The notes beneath the pieces are model-generated. The model was not told the origin of the DNA, searched no databases, and worked only from the letters and a program-made list of their open reading frames with translations. A DNA stretch of 64,000 bases from Bacteroidaceae bacterium (GTDB lineage: Bacteria; Bacteroidota; Bacteroidia; Bacteroidales; Bacteroidaceae), in the NCBI GenBank assembly GCA_017615835.1, contig JAFZZI010000004.1:1-64000 (forward strand), read 5' to 3'. Of this stretch, positions 24,836 through 33,927 are shown one piece after another. The first letter of the stretch is position 1. Each line of letters begins with the position of its first letter. Made by a program: the position numbers and the translations under genes.

Positions 24836-26187
24836 TGTCTGACAGATCAATGACAACTGAAACCTATACGAAACTGTTCGGCGCGAACCGCCGTATGGTG
24901 GATCAGGGCTCTTGCAGTGTGATGAACAATCTTCGCGAGGAGGCGCTTGCTTCACTGTCCCGTTCCGGTTTGCCTGATGCAAGTCTTGAAGAGTATCTGC
25001 ATACAGATGTGGCAAAGTGGTTCGAGCCTGACTGGGGTATGAACTTGAACCGGCTGGAACTTCCTGTCAGTCTGAAGTCAGGTTTCCGCTGCAGTGTACC
25101 TAACCTGAGTACTGCTCTATACTATCTGGCTGATGACCGTTTCGTACCTTCGGCAGATGTTGCTCTGCCTGAGGGTGTCGTCGCCGGAGGACTCTGCGAC
25201 GTAGCCCGCTCGATGCCCGGTGTGGCTGAACGGTATTATGGACAGATTGCAGATATGAAGCGTCCCGGCATCGCAGCTTTGAATACGCTTTTTGCCCAGG
25301 ATGGTTTTATGGTATATGTGCCGGAAGGCCTTACTGTTGACAAGCCTCTGCAGCTGATCAGCCTGCTTCAGTCGCCTGTTGACATGATGGTGACACGCAG
25401 GCTGTTGGTGGTGCTGGGACGTGGTGCCAGCCTGAAACTGCTGTTGTGCGACCATGCATCGGACCGGCACTCTTATCTGACAACTCAGGTGACCGAAGTG
25501 TTCGCCGGTGAGGGGGCGCGGCTTGATATGTACGATCTGGAGGAGACGGGTCCGAATGTGAACCGTGTGTCTGAGCTTTTCCTGAAGCAGGAGTCTGACA
25601 GCATGGTCAATATGCTGACAATGACGCTCAACAACGGACGTACGCGCAACTCTTGCCATGCATATCTGGCCGGCAGAGGCTCAGCCCTGAATCTTGACGG
25701 AATAGCCATAGCAAACGGCAGCCAGCACATCGACAATTACACTTTCGTGGATCATCAGGTGCCCGACTGCCAAAGTTCCGAACTGTTCAAGTATGTGCTT
25801 GGTGAATGTGCTACCGGAGCTTTCGCCGGAAAGGTTCTGGTACGTCCTGACTCGCAGCGTACGGTCTCGCACCAGACGAACCGCAACATTTGTCTCACCC
25901 GGTCGGCAAGGATGTTTACCCAGCCTCAGCTTGAAATATATGCAGACGATGTCAAGTGCAGTCATGGCGCTACCGTGGGGCAACTGGATGAGAGGGCGCT
26001 GTTTTACATGAGACAGCGCGGCATTCCCGAAGAGGAGGCTCGGACACTGCTGATGACTGCTTTTGCAGGTGAGGTATTGGACCGCGTGACGCTCGGACCG
26101 CTTCAGCAGAGGTTGAGGCATCTGGTGGAGCGCAGGTTCAGGTTCGGTAATAATATTTGTGACGACTGCCACATTTGCAACAGATGA
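24835..26187 (+). CDS. sufD: Fe-S assembly protein SufD
   Basis: Starting at ATG 24835 (MSDRSMTTETYTKLFGAN), this 450-residue protein is the SufB paralog that completes the SufBC2D scaffold. The N-terminal helical region is less conserved. The beta-helix core contains GFMVYVPEGLTVDKPLQLI, LVVLGRGASLKLLLCDH and GIAIANGSQHIDNYTFVDHQ. The C-terminal end carries DDVKCSHGATVGQLDERALFYMRQRGIPEEEARTLLMTAFAGEVL, including the conserved KCSHGATVG. The final residues are rich in Cys and His (NICDDCHICN), which is unusual and could be a small metal-binding tail. The stop overlaps sufS by four bases. Confidence 0.95.
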   Translation: MSDRSMTTETYTKLFGANRRMVDQGSCSVMNNLREEALASLSRSGLPDASLEEYLHTDVAKWFEPDWGMNLNRLELPVSLKSGFRCSVPNLSTALYYLADDRFVPSADVALPEGVVAGGLCDVARSMPGVAERYYGQIADMKRPGIAALNTLFAQDGFMVYVPEGLTVDKPLQLISLLQSPVDMMVTRRLLVVLGRGASLKLLLCDHASDRHSYLTTQVTEVFAGEGARLDMYDLEETGPNVNRVSELFLKQESDSMVNMLTMTLNNGRTRNSCHAYLAGRGSALNLDGIAIANGSQHIDNYTFVDHQVPDCQSSELFKYVLGECATGAFAGKVLVRPDSQRTVSHQTNRNICLTRSARMFTQPQLEIYADDVKCSHGATVGQLDERALFYMRQRGIPEEEARTLLMTAFAGEVLDRVTLGPLQQRLRHLVERRFRFGNNICDDCHICNR

Positions 26188-27404
26188 TTGACATGGACTT
26201 TGAAGCATTAAGAAAGGATTTCCCCATCTTGGACCAGCAGGTTTATGGGAAACCGTTGGTTTATCTTGACAACGCTGCCACTACCCAGAAACCTGAGTGT
26301 GTGATAGAGTCCATGAATGAGGCCTACCATTCCCTGAACGCCAACGTACACCGTGGCCTTCACTTTCTGTCGCAGCAGGCTACCGGGCGCATGGAGGCTG
26401 CCCGTGAGACGGTACGTCTGTTCATCGGAGCCGAAAGTTCTGATGAGATTATCTTCACGCGCGGCACCACCGAGAGCATTAACCTGCTTGCAAGTTCATT
26501 TACACAGGCTTTCGTTCACGAGGGTGATGAGATAGTCGTTTCGCATATGGAGCACCACAGCAACATAGTGCCTTGGCAGATGCAGGCTGAACGGATTGGC
26601 TTCTCTATAAAGGTAATTCCCGTGACCGACCTTGGAGAACTGGACATGAGCGCCTTCCGTGCCCTTCTGAGCAGCAGGACCAGACTGGTCAGCGTGACTC
26701 ATGTATCGAACGTCCTGGGTACCGTGAACCCAATTGCCGCAATTATCAGTGAGGCTCACTCTCATGGCATACCGGTTGCCGTAGATGGAGCTCAGGCTGT
26801 TCCGCACATGCCTGTGAATGTGAAGGAACTTGATGCTGACTTCTACGCGTTCAGCGGGCACAAGGTCTATGGACCTACCGGAATAGGGGTGCTGTATGGC
26901 AAGAGAGAGTTTCTTGAGAAAATGCCGCCTTACCAGGGTGGGGGCGAGATGATAAAGCACGTGTCATTCGCCGGAACCACCTACAATGACCTGCCTTTCA
27001 AGTTCGAGGCAGGAACTCCCGACTACATAGGTGCGATTGCGCTGGCCAGAGCTCTCGACTATCTGTCTGGCATAGGAATGCAGAACGTCCTTTTGCGCGA
27101 GAAAGAACTTTGTGAATATGCCTTTAATGCGCTTGATGCAATTCCGGGACTTCGCTTCCTTGGTAATGCACCTGACCGTTGTTCGGTGTTGTCTTTCCTA
27201 CTGGATGGGATTCATCCTTCTGATGCAGGTACTCTGCTTGACAGGTTGGGAATAGCTGTCCGTACCGGCCATCATTGTGCCGAACCGTTGATGGAGCGTT
27301 TCGGAGTTCCCGGCACGGTGCGTGCCTCGTTTGCCTTTTACAATACATTCGACGAGATAGAGATTCTTGTGAAGGCTATCAACCGTGTAATCAGGATGTT
27401 CTGA
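26184..27404 (+). CDS. sufS: Cysteine desulfurase SufS
   Basis: From ATG 26184 (MIDMDFEALRKDFPIL), this is a 406-residue PLP-dependent class II cysteine desulfurase that supplies sulfur to SufBCD. The PLP lysine lies in FYAFSGHKVYGPTGIGVLYG. The preceding cofactor-binding segments are YLDNAATTQKP and VSHMEHHSNIVPWQ. The active-site cysteine lies in AVRTGHHCAEPLMERFG. A further ATG at 26193 is possible. The gene shares ATGA with the sufD stop. No separate SufE or SufU sulfur carrier is encoded in the window. Confidence 0.95.
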   Translation: MIDMDFEALRKDFPILDQQVYGKPLVYLDNAATTQKPECVIESMNEAYHSLNANVHRGLHFLSQQATGRMEAARETVRLFIGAESSDEIIFTRGTTESINLLASSFTQAFVHEGDEIVVSHMEHHSNIVPWQMQAERIGFSIKVIPVTDLGELDMSAFRALLSSRTRLVSVTHVSNVLGTVNPIAAIISEAHSHGIPVAVDGAQAVPHMPVNVKELDADFYAFSGHKVYGPTGIGVLYGKREFLEKMPPYQGGGEMIKHVSFAGTTYNDLPFKFEAGTPDYIGAIALARALDYLSGIGMQNVLLREKELCEYAFNALDAIPGLRFLGNAPDRCSVLSFLLDGIHPSDAGTLLDRLGIAVRTGHHCAEPLMERFGVPGTVRASFAFYNTFDEIEILVKAINRVIRMF

Positions 27405-27406
27405 CT

Positions 27407-28012
27407 ATGCTGAAGCCTTTTCTTGAAGAGGGACGTATAGAGGCTGGCTGTGACGAGGCGGGGCGGGGATGTCTGGCCGGTCCGGTTTACGCCGCCGCTG
27501 TAATATTACCGCCCGATTTCAGAAATGAGATGCTGAATGATTCAAAACAACTGACTGCAAGGCAGCGGTATGCCCTTAGGACCGTAATTGAGAAGGAGGC
27601 TGTTGCGTGGGCTGTTGGTGTGGTAACGAATCAGGAGATAGATCGGATCAATATTCTTGCCGCTTCGATACTCGCCATGCACCGGGCTGTCGATGCCCTT
27701 AAGGTGAGGCCCGAGCACCTGCTTGTTGACGGTAACAGATTCAAGCCATATCCGGGAATTCCACATACTGTCATAGTGAAGGGAGATGCCACCATGATGT
27801 CTGTTGCCGCGGCCTCAGTATTGGCAAAAACATATCGTGACGACTTCATGGATGCTGCAGCACGTGAGTATCCCCAATACGACTGGTCGCAGAACAAGGG
27901 TTATCCGACAGCCCGTCACCGCCAGGCTATCAGGGAATATGGTACGACACCGTACCACCGCATATCATTCAATCTTTTGGGTGACGGCCAGTTGTCGTTC
28001 GACTTCGGGTAG
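27407..28012 (+). CDS. rnhB: Ribonuclease HII
   Basis: Start ATG 27407 gives a 201-residue enzyme that cuts RNA in RNA-DNA hybrids and removes single ribonucleotides from DNA. The catalytic DEAGRG motif follows IEAGC near residue 14. The other acidic ligands lie in LLVDGN and KGDATMMSVAAASVLAKTYRDDFM. The C-terminal conserved segment is YDWSQNKGYPTARHRQAIREYG. The frame remains open far upstream inside sufS, but that part is not conserved. It begins 2 bases after the sufS stop and is likely the last gene of the long infB-suf transcript. Confidence 0.95.
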   Translation: MLKPFLEEGRIEAGCDEAGRGCLAGPVYAAAVILPPDFRNEMLNDSKQLTARQRYALRTVIEKEAVAWAVGVVTNQEIDRINILAASILAMHRAVDALKVRPEHLLVDGNRFKPYPGIPHTVIVKGDATMMSVAAASVLAKTYRDDFMDAAAREYPQYDWSQNKGYPTARHRQAIREYGTTPYHRISFNLLGDGQLSFDFG

Positions 28013-28021
28013 CGTTGTCCG

Positions 28022-28423
28022 TCAGTCGGCGCGGCTCATGGTGAGCTTGCCGTGAAGAATCCCCTTGACAGATATCAGCTTGTCTGACAATTCTGTCAGC
28101 CGGCAGGCCTGGCCGGTTATGACGGTTACCTGCAGGCAGTTCCCGCTGCTCAGATAGTACTGAGATGACGACAGAATGACTTCGCTGTACTTCTGCTGTA
28201 CATCGCGTATTCTTGCAGCTACGTCATCGCGCGTCTGCTCGTACAGCAATGTCACCGTACCGGCTACTGTGTGGTTGCAATGCCATTTTGTCTCAGAGAT
28301 GCTTCTTTCAACAAGATGGCGTATGGCCTGTGAGCGATTAGCGAACCCTCCGTCTTCTGTGTATTTGTCAAGCGACTCAAGCAGGTCGTCTTCGAGCGAG
28401 ACTCCGAATCTCTTCAAACTCAT
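28022..28423 (-). CDS. nikR: NikR-like regulator lacking most nickel ligands
   Basis: This 133-residue protein has the length and layout of NikR. A ribbon-helix-helix DNA-binding domain comes first (MSLKRFGVSLEDDLLESLDKY, then FANRSQAIRHLVE). An ACT-like regulatory domain follows (TVTLLYEQTRDDVAARIRDVQQKYSEVILSS, then GNCLQVTVITGQACRLTELSDKLISVKGILHGKLTM). Aligned by eye to Escherichia coli NikR, three of the four high-affinity nickel ligands are replaced: His76 by Gln, His87 by Gln and His89 by Tyr. Only Cys95 remains. The protein may therefore sense another metal or ligand. It is divergent from a TonB-dependent receptor gene, with a NikR-spaced palindrome between them. The minus-strand -7 is TATCTTTG (complement of 28450-28457). 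Confidence 0.85.
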   Translation of the reverse strand: MSLKRFGVSLEDDLLESLDKYTEDGGFANRSQAIRHLVERSISETKWHCNHTVAGTVTLLYEQTRDDVAARIRDVQQKYSEVILSSSQYYLSSGNCLQVTVITGQACRLTELSDKLISVKGILHGKLTMSRAD

Positions 28424-28473
28424 TGTTCTTCAATTTTTATTGATGGTTTCAAAGATAGTAAAAATAAAAACAC

Positions 28474-28508
28474 TATATTTGTGACACGAATTTTATAAAA
28501 CGTGTCAC
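28474..28508 (+). promoter_or_regulatory. Promoter -7 element and NikR-type operator of the TonB receptor gene
   Basis: TATATTTG (28474-28481) is a good -7 match. The perfect palindrome GTGACACG-N12-CGTGTCAC spans 28481-28508. Written as GTGACA-N16-TGTCAC it has the same 28-bp frame and 16-bp gap as the E. coli NikR site GTATGA-N16-TCATAC, with different half-site bases. It covers the expected transcription start and ends two bases before the receptor ATG, so bound regulator would block expression. Confidence 0.7.
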
Positions 28509-28510
28509 AA

Positions 28511-30394
28511 ATGAAACAGTTACTGACTATCGCAGTAATATCAGGACTATGCCTGACATCGGCTGCCAATGCATCGGCTTTCCCGTATGAAAAGGCTGAC
28601 AGCACAATCAGCCTGAATGAAACGGTCGTTACCGGAACGAGAATTTCAGTTCCAAAGGACATCCTTCCATCACCGGTTACGGTGGTCGGACGCAGTGAGT
28701 TGCAGAATAACGGAAGCATATCACTTTTGCCCACCCTGACACAGGAGGTTCCGGGACTGTTTGTCACGACTCGCGGCATTGCCGGATACGGAACCTCGAC
28801 GGGTGCCGCCGGAGGCATCAGCCTTCGCGGTCTGGCCGGTTCGTCCGGCAGAGTGCTGATACTGATTGACGGTCATCCGCAATATGCTGCCATATACGGA
28901 CATCCCGTCGCTGATGCCTATATAGCAAATGATGCCGAGAGAGTGGAGGTTATAAGGGGAGCGTCATCCATCCTCTATGGCTCAAACGCCATGGGCGGTG
29001 CCATCAATATCATTACGAGACAGTCGCACGATGAGGGAAACACCCTTGATGCCGGGATGTCGGCAGGTTCATACGGTACCAGGCGATATTCTGTCAGCGA
29101 TAACTTCCGGAATGACCGTTTTTCAGCCTTTGCCGGGGTTAACGTAGAGCGTACAGACGGACATCGCGAGAACTCGGAGTTTGACTCATACAACGGGATG
29201 GCCAAGATGGGTTATGAGATAAGCGACAACTGGTCGTTCAGTGCCAATGTGAATTTCAGCAAGTTCCTGTCTCACAATCCTGGTGATGAGACCTCTCCGC
29301 TGACTGACTGTTACGCTGATATTGTTCGCGGTATGTCGGGTATTTCGGTTGTCAACTCGTACGAAGGAACCAGCGGTGCCGTCAACCTTTACTATAATTG
29401 GGGCAATCATGTAATCAATGACGGATATAGAGCCGGTGAGGCTCCCCAGCCGTATCTCTTCAAGTCGACCGACTACATGGGAGGCGTCAACCTGTTTCAG
29501 TCCTTCAATACATGGCAGGGCAATGTAGTTACAGCCGGGTTCGATGCCAAGTTCTACGGCGGCAACGCCTTCCGCAATCCTGAAACCGAATATTATGCAG
29601 ACCACAAGAATCTTCGCGAACTGGCAGGCTACCTGTTCATGCAGCAGACCTGGCGCGGTCTGATGGCCGAGGCCGGCATCCGCATGGAGAACCACAGCCT
29701 GTATGGAACGGAGTGGATTCCGCAGGCAGGTATATCGTATCTGGCTCCTTGGGGGACATCTGTGAGATTCTCTTATGCGAAGGGTTTCCGGACTCCGAAT
29801 CTCAGGGAACTGTACATGTATGCATCTGCCAACGAGGAGCTGAAGCCGGAGAGAAGCCAAAGTTTCGACCTGCAATTCTCGCATCGCGCCCTTGACGGCC
29901 GTCTCTATGCCGAGTTGGGATTCTTCTACATAAAGGGTGACAATATGGTTGAGGTCGTGCGTGAGAATGGCAGGCCCCAGAACCGCAATGTCGGCAAGTT
30001 TGCCAACAAGGGTATTGAGGCCGCAGTCAGCTACAACGTTCTCGATAACCTGCGCCTGCACGCAAACTACAGTTATCTGCACATGGATACTCCCGTGACG
30101 GGTGCTCCCAGGAACAAACTCTATTTCGGAGCCGACTACAGGCCCGGACGTTTCGCCCTTCACGCCGGTCTGCAGTGGATTGACGACCTTTATCTGGTTA
30201 CTGGCGAGAATGCCTCTGCTGACAGTTTCGTCCTGATTGATGCACGAGTCGCATTCTGTCCCATGGATGGTGTGGAGGTGTTTGTCAAGGGTGACAATCT
30301 GCTTGGCCGCAGCTACTATACCATGGTCGGAATGCCTATGCCCGGAGCTACCTTCATGGTTGGTTTCAACTGCACTCTGAAGTGCAGTAAATAA
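28511..30394 (+). CDS. TonB-dependent outer-membrane receptor
   Basis: Start ATG 28511 gives MKQLLTIAVISGLCLTSAANAS, a good signal peptide; an upstream GTG at 28502 lies within the operator and is disfavoured. This 627-residue protein is a BtuB/CirA-type receptor. The TonB-box-like segment is NETVVTGTR, the plug domain covers about 40-160 (LPTLTQEVPGLFVTT, ISLRGL, GRVLILIDGHPQYAAIYG, ERVEVIRGASSILYGSNAMGGAINIIT), and the beta-barrel ends VEVFVKGDNLLGRSYYTMVGMPMPGATFMVGFNCTL. No SusD partner is present, so uptake of a small ligand or metal complex is more likely than polysaccharide import. The divergent NikR-like gene and shared operator link its expression to a metal or cofactor signal. Confidence 0.9.
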   Translation: MKQLLTIAVISGLCLTSAANASAFPYEKADSTISLNETVVTGTRISVPKDILPSPVTVVGRSELQNNGSISLLPTLTQEVPGLFVTTRGIAGYGTSTGAAGGISLRGLAGSSGRVLILIDGHPQYAAIYGHPVADAYIANDAERVEVIRGASSILYGSNAMGGAINIITRQSHDEGNTLDAGMSAGSYGTRRYSVSDNFRNDRFSAFAGVNVERTDGHRENSEFDSYNGMAKMGYEISDNWSFSANVNFSKFLSHNPGDETSPLTDCYADIVRGMSGISVVNSYEGTSGAVNLYYNWGNHVINDGYRAGEAPQPYLFKSTDYMGGVNLFQSFNTWQGNVVTAGFDAKFYGGNAFRNPETEYYADHKNLRELAGYLFMQQTWRGLMAEAGIRMENHSLYGTEWIPQAGISYLAPWGTSVRFSYAKGFRTPNLRELYMYASANEELKPERSQSFDLQFSHRALDGRLYAELGFFYIKGDNMVEVVRENGRPQNRNVGKFANKGIEAAVSYNVLDNLRLHANYSYLHMDTPVTGAPRNKLYFGADYRPGRFALHAGLQWIDDLYLVTGENASADSFVLIDARVAFCPMDGVEVFVKGDNLLGRSYYTMVGMPMPGATFMVGFNCTLKCSK

Positions 30395-30412
30395 GTCTAT
30401 AACGTTGCCGAG

Positions 30413-30439
30413 TGCCGCGACCTTTACAGGGTTGCGGCA
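30413..30439. terminator. Hairpin between convergent TonB receptor and pfkA genes
   Basis: A 10-bp stem TGCCGCGACC / GGTTGCGGCA (one G-U pair), arms 30413-30422 and 30430-30439, lies between the two converging stop codons. It is likely a bidirectional terminator. Confidence 0.6.
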
Positions 30440-30445
30440 TTTCTG

Positions 30446-31420
30446 TCAGATGGACAGTATTGTAAGCACGTTGATAAGTTCGGGATCGATTGGCTTGTCC
30501 TTCTTGATGGCCTTTGCTATCGGCACATATACTATCTTCTCGTTTTCGACGCCTATCATGACGTTGCGCTGCCCTTCCTGAAGGGCTTCGACTGCCGCTA
30601 CTCCCATACGTGAAGCCAGAATCCTGTCGTGAGCGCTGGGAGTGCCGCCACGCTGCAGGTGGCCCAGTATCGACACGCGGACGTCGTATTGAGGATACTC
30701 CTTCCGTACCCTTTCGGCATAGTGCATCGCACCTCCGTCCTTCTCAGAGACCAGGACTATCGAGCTGTTCTTGCTCTTGCGGATGCCTCGGCCGATGAAT
30801 TGGGCCAGCTGGTCTATGTCGGTGCTGTCTTCAGGAATTATTGCGGCTTCTGCACCTGCGGCAATGGCGCTGTTCTGGGCGAGAAATCCGGCATCACGTC
30901 CCATGACCTCTACAAAGAAAATGCGGTCGTGCGATGTGGCGGTGTCCCTTATCTTGTCCACACAATCCACAATAGTATTCAGGGCTGAATCATAGCCTAT
31001 GGTGGAGTCAGTGCCGTAAAGGTCGTTGTCAATAGTTCCGGGAAGCCCGATGACTGTAACGTCATGTTCGCGGGCCAGTTCTTCGGCTCCGGCCAGCGAC
31101 CCGTTGCCGCCGATGACCACAAGGGCATCGATACCATACTGGCAAAGGGTTCTGTATGCCTTTTCACGCCCCTCGGGGGTACGGAACTCATCGCTTCTGG
31201 CGGTTTTGAGTATCGTGCCGCCACGCTGTATGGTGTTGCTGACGCTTTCTGTGGTGAACTCTTTCAGATTTCCGTTTATTAACCCTTCCCAACCACGGTA
31301 GATACCGTAAACTTTCCATCCGTCGTAGATGGCCGAGCGGGTGACGGCCCGGATTGCCGCGTTCATGCCCGGGGCATCACCTCCTGAGGTCAGGATACCA
31401 ATGGTCTTGATTTCTGCCAT
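30446..31420 (-). CDS. pfkA: 6-phosphofructokinase
   Basis: This 324-residue enzyme phosphorylates fructose 6-phosphate to the 1,6-bisphosphate in glycolysis. Motifs: [18 protein letters not shown] (nucleotide site), [23 protein letters not shown] (catalytic Asp), [12 protein letters not shown] and [25 protein letters not shown]. The Gly that separates ATP-type from pyrophosphate-type enzymes is kept, but the segment reads GGNGS where E. coli PfkA has GGDGS. Asp103, which helps bind magnesium-ATP, is thus Asn. ATP use is still the likeliest reading. The gene stands alone, convergent with the receptor gene and divergent from gpmI, another glycolytic gene. Confidence 0.93.
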   Translation of the reverse strand: MAEIKTIGILTSGGDAPGMNAAIRAVTRSAIYDGWKVYGIYRGWEGLINGNLKEFTTESVSNTIQRGGTILKTARSDEFRTPEGREKAYRTLCQYGIDALVVIGGNGSLAGAEELAREHDVTVIGLPGTIDNDLYGTDSTIGYDSALNTIVDCVDKIRDTATSHDRIFFVEVMGRDAGFLAQNSAIAAGAEAAIIPEDSTDIDQLAQFIGRGIRKSKNSSIVLVSEKDGGAMHYAERVRKEYPQYDVRVSILGHLQRGGTPSAHDRILASRMGVAAVEALQEGQRNVMIGVENEKIVYVPIAKAIKKDKPIDPELINVLTILSI

Positions 31421-31529
31421 ATCGCTTATGTTGTTAATCGGACCCCTAAGATAGTGCTAATTTCGGAACGGTCACTCATATTTTTTAGTAATTTCGCGGC
31501 ACGGACAGAATCGATTAACAACTTAAGAT

Positions 31530-33032
31530 ATGAGAAAGAAAGCTTTGCTTATGATCCTTGACGGCTGGGGTATTGGAAACCGTTCGAAGGCTGATGTGAT
31601 TTACAATACTCCGACTCCCTACATGGACTATCTGAACGCGACCTATCCGCACGCTCAGCTGCTGGCCAGCGGGGAGAACGTGGGTCTGCCTGACGGACAG
31701 ATGGGCAACTCGGAGGTGGGACATCTGAACATAGGTGCCGGACGTGTGGTCTATCAGGATCTGGTCAAGGTGAACCGCGCGATAGCCGACAACAGCATAA
31801 TGAAAAATCCTGAGGTGGTGTCAGCATACAGCTATGCCGCCAGGACAGGCAAAAAGCTTCACTTGATGGGCCTCGTTTCCGACGGCGGCGTTCACAGTTC
31901 GCTGACCCATCTGCTGAAGTTGTGCGATATAGCCCGTGAATATGGCATTGACAATGCCTATGTACACTGTTTCATGGATGGTCGTGATACCGACCCGAAG
32001 AGCGGTCAGGGATTCATCAGGACTCTTGTTGAGCGCGGCGACAAGGTGGCAACCATAATCGGCCGCTACTATGCCATGGACAGGGACAAGCGTTGGGAAC
32101 GCGTCAGGGTTGCCTATGACCAGTTGGTAAAGGGAGAGGGACGCAAGGCTGACGACATGGTAAAGGCTGTTCTCGAGTCGTATGAAGAAGGTGTTACTGA
32201 CGAGTTCATGAAACCTATCGTGAACAGTGCTTACGACAGCCGGATAGAAGAGGGTGATGTCGTCATCTTCTTCAATTTCCGCAATGACCGTGCCAAGGAA
32301 CTGACAATCGTTCTGACACAGCAGGACATGCCTGATGCAGGCATGAGTACAATACCGGGTCTTCAGTACTACTGCCTTACTCCGTACGATGCCTCTTTCA
32401 AGGGGGTCCACATCCTCTTTGACAAGGAGAACGTCAACAATACGCTTGGCGAGTATCTTTCATCGAAGGGACTCGCCCAACTTCATATAGCAGAGACTGA
32501 GAAGTATGCTCATGTAACATTTTTCCTCAATGGAGGCCGCGAGGCTCCGTTCGAGGGCGAGGATCGCATACTGGTTCCCTCTCCGAAGGTTGCAACCTAC
32601 GACCTCCAGCCCGAGATGAGCGCCTATATAGTCCGCGACCGTCTGGTCGAAGCCATAGGTACCGACAAGTATGATTTCATAGTGGTGAACTTTGCAAACG
32701 GCGACATGGTGGGCCATACAGGTGTGTACGAGGCCATTGAAGCAGCAGTGAAAGCTGTTGACGCATGCGTTCACGACGTGATTGAGGCTGCGAAGTCAAA
32801 CGGTTACGAGGCCATAATCATAGCTGACCACGGCAATGCTGACAATGCCGTCAATCCTGACGGAACTCCAAACACTGCCCACTCGCTTAATCCTGTTCCG
32901 GTAATCTATGTCACTCCCCGCAGTGGCGCGACGGTCAAGAGCGGTATCCTTGCTGATGTGGCTCCAAGCATTCTGACGCTTTTGGGCCTGCCTGTTCCTG
33001 CCGAGATGACCGGTCAGGTACTTGTCGGCTGA
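31530..33032 (+). CDS. gpmI: 2,3-bisphosphoglycerate-independent phosphoglycerate mutase
   Basis: This 500-residue metalloenzyme of the alkaline phosphatase fold interconverts 3- and 2-phosphoglycerate. The first metal site is [11 protein letters not shown] and the phosphorylated serine lies in [17 protein letters not shown]. Substrate-binding segments are [14 protein letters not shown] and [13 protein letters not shown]. The second metal cluster is [12 protein letters not shown] and [17 protein letters not shown]. The length is typical. It has its own upstream region with TAATTTCG matches (31489-31496) but no clear -33. It is followed 26 bases later by the DUF3109 gene. Confidence 0.95.
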   Translation: MRKKALLMILDGWGIGNRSKADVIYNTPTPYMDYLNATYPHAQLLASGENVGLPDGQMGNSEVGHLNIGAGRVVYQDLVKVNRAIADNSIMKNPEVVSAYSYAARTGKKLHLMGLVSDGGVHSSLTHLLKLCDIAREYGIDNAYVHCFMDGRDTDPKSGQGFIRTLVERGDKVATIIGRYYAMDRDKRWERVRVAYDQLVKGEGRKADDMVKAVLESYEEGVTDEFMKPIVNSAYDSRIEEGDVVIFFNFRNDRAKELTIVLTQQDMPDAGMSTIPGLQYYCLTPYDASFKGVHILFDKENVNNTLGEYLSSKGLAQLHIAETEKYAHVTFFLNGGREAPFEGEDRILVPSPKVATYDLQPEMSAYIVRDRLVEAIGTDKYDFIVVNFANGDMVGHTGVYEAIEAAVKAVDACVHDVIEAAKSNGYEAIIIADHGNADNAVNPDGTPNTAHSLNPVPVIYVTPRSGATVKSGILADVAPSILTLLGLPVPAEMTGQVLVG

Positions 33033-33058
33033 CAATTGTATTCAGATAATGCACTCGC

Positions 33059-33640
33059 ATGGTTGATATCAGGGGTGTAATAGTCTCGTTCGACGTACTT
33101 ACGAAATGCTTCAGCTGTAGCCTTGAACAATGCAAGGGTGCCTGCTGTGTGGAAGGCGATGCCGGTGCTCCCGTCACTCCCGACGAGGTTGCCGCCATCA
33201 GAGAACTGCTTCCGCAGATATGGAACGACCTTTCGGCTGAGGCCCGTGCCGTCATAAACCGCCAGGGGATAGCATACACAGATCAGGAAGGCGATCTCGT
33301 AACCTCGATTGTTAATGGAAAGGATTGTGTGTTCACCAGTTACGGTCAGGACGGGATATGCCGATGTGCCATTGAGAAGGCATTCCGCGAGGGGAAGTGC
33401 AGCTTCATGAAGCCGGTGTCTTGTCATCTCTATCCTATACGAGTGAAGAGGCTGGGCAACGGCTGGGGCCTGAACTACGACAGATGGGATGTCTGCAGTG
33501 CGGCAGTGCAGAAGGGTGAAGCCGAAGGAATCCGTGTTTACCGCTATCTGAAAGAGCCTCTTGTCCGCCGTTTCGGCCAGGAGTGGTACGATGAACTGGA
33601 ACTGACCGTCACTGAACTTGAACGTCAGAACCTCATATAG
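33059..33640 (+). CDS. DUF3109 cysteine-cluster protein
   Basis: This 193-residue protein belongs to the DUF3109 family, related to the YkgJ-type Cys-cluster proteins that probably bind zinc or an iron-sulfur cluster. Cysteines lie in KCFSCSLEQCKGACCVEGDAG, in NGKDCVFTSY, in DGICRCAIEKAFREGKCSFMKPVSCHLYPIR and in WDVCSAA. The core order C-x2-C-x4-C-x3-CC followed by C and C-H-L-Y-P is characteristic. The function is unknown. It is downstream of gpmI, probably cotranscribed. The start ATG 33059 (MVDIRGVIVSFDVL) is the natural family start. Confidence 0.85.
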   Translation: MVDIRGVIVSFDVLTKCFSCSLEQCKGACCVEGDAGAPVTPDEVAAIRELLPQIWNDLSAEARAVINRQGIAYTDQEGDLVTSIVNGKDCVFTSYGQDGICRCAIEKAFREGKCSFMKPVSCHLYPIRVKRLGNGWGLNYDRWDVCSAAVQKGEAEGIRVYRYLKEPLVRRFGQEWYDELELTVTELERQNLI

Positions 33641-33695
33641 GCAACAATTAATTCATTTTTACTATTCATACGTCATAGTATCGCAAAAAAAAGAG

Positions 33696-33703
33696 TAATT
33701 TTG
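33696..33703 (+). promoter_or_regulatory. -7 element of tRNA-Val
   Basis: TAATTTTG matches the TAnnTTTG consensus 12 bases before the tRNA 5' end. No TTTG is found at the -33 distance. Confidence 0.5.
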
Positions 33704-33715
33704 CACTGCAGACGG

Positions 33716-33790
33716 GTTTCGTTAGCTCAGCCGGTTTAGAGCGCTTGCTTCACACGCAAGAGGTCCGCGGTTCGAATCCGCGACGAAACA
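33716..33790 (+). tRNA. tRNA-Val (CAC)
   Basis: A 75-nt cloverleaf. The acceptor GTTTCGT pairs with ACGAAAC, the D-arm is GCTC...GAGC, and the anticodon loop TTCACAC in CTTGC/GCAAG gives CAC. The T-arm is CGCGG-TTCGAAT-CCGCG and the discriminator is A. Its 3' end sequence recurs twice further downstream. Confidence 0.93.
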
Positions 33791-33914
33791 CAAAGAAAAT
33801 GACCACCCTCGGGTGGTCGTTTTGTGTTTAGACGGGAATAAGGCAAATTTGTTTGCATCATGCTCGTCTAAACACAAAACCGATATGGGCTCAGCCCATA
33901 TGTCATTTTCTTTG
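33791..33914. repeat. Nested inverted repeats downstream of tRNA-Val
   Basis: An outer pair CAAAGAAAATGAC (33791-33803) and GTCATTTTCTTTG (33902-33914) encloses three hairpins. These are GACCACCC/GGGTGGTC (33801-33818, terminator-like for the tRNA), GTTTTGTGTTTAGACG with its complement CGTCTAAACACAAAAC (33819-33834 and 33865-33880), and ATATGGGC/GCCCATAT (33883-33901). The whole can fold as a branched structure. No open reading frame of note is present. Confidence 0.7.
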
Positions 33915-33927
33915 CTCAGTTGGCCCC

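Noticed and set aside
28502..28510. GTG at 28502 as the TonB receptor start
   Set aside because: It lies inside the perfect palindrome and precedes the signal peptide by three non-typical residues; ATG 28511 gives a normal signal peptide.
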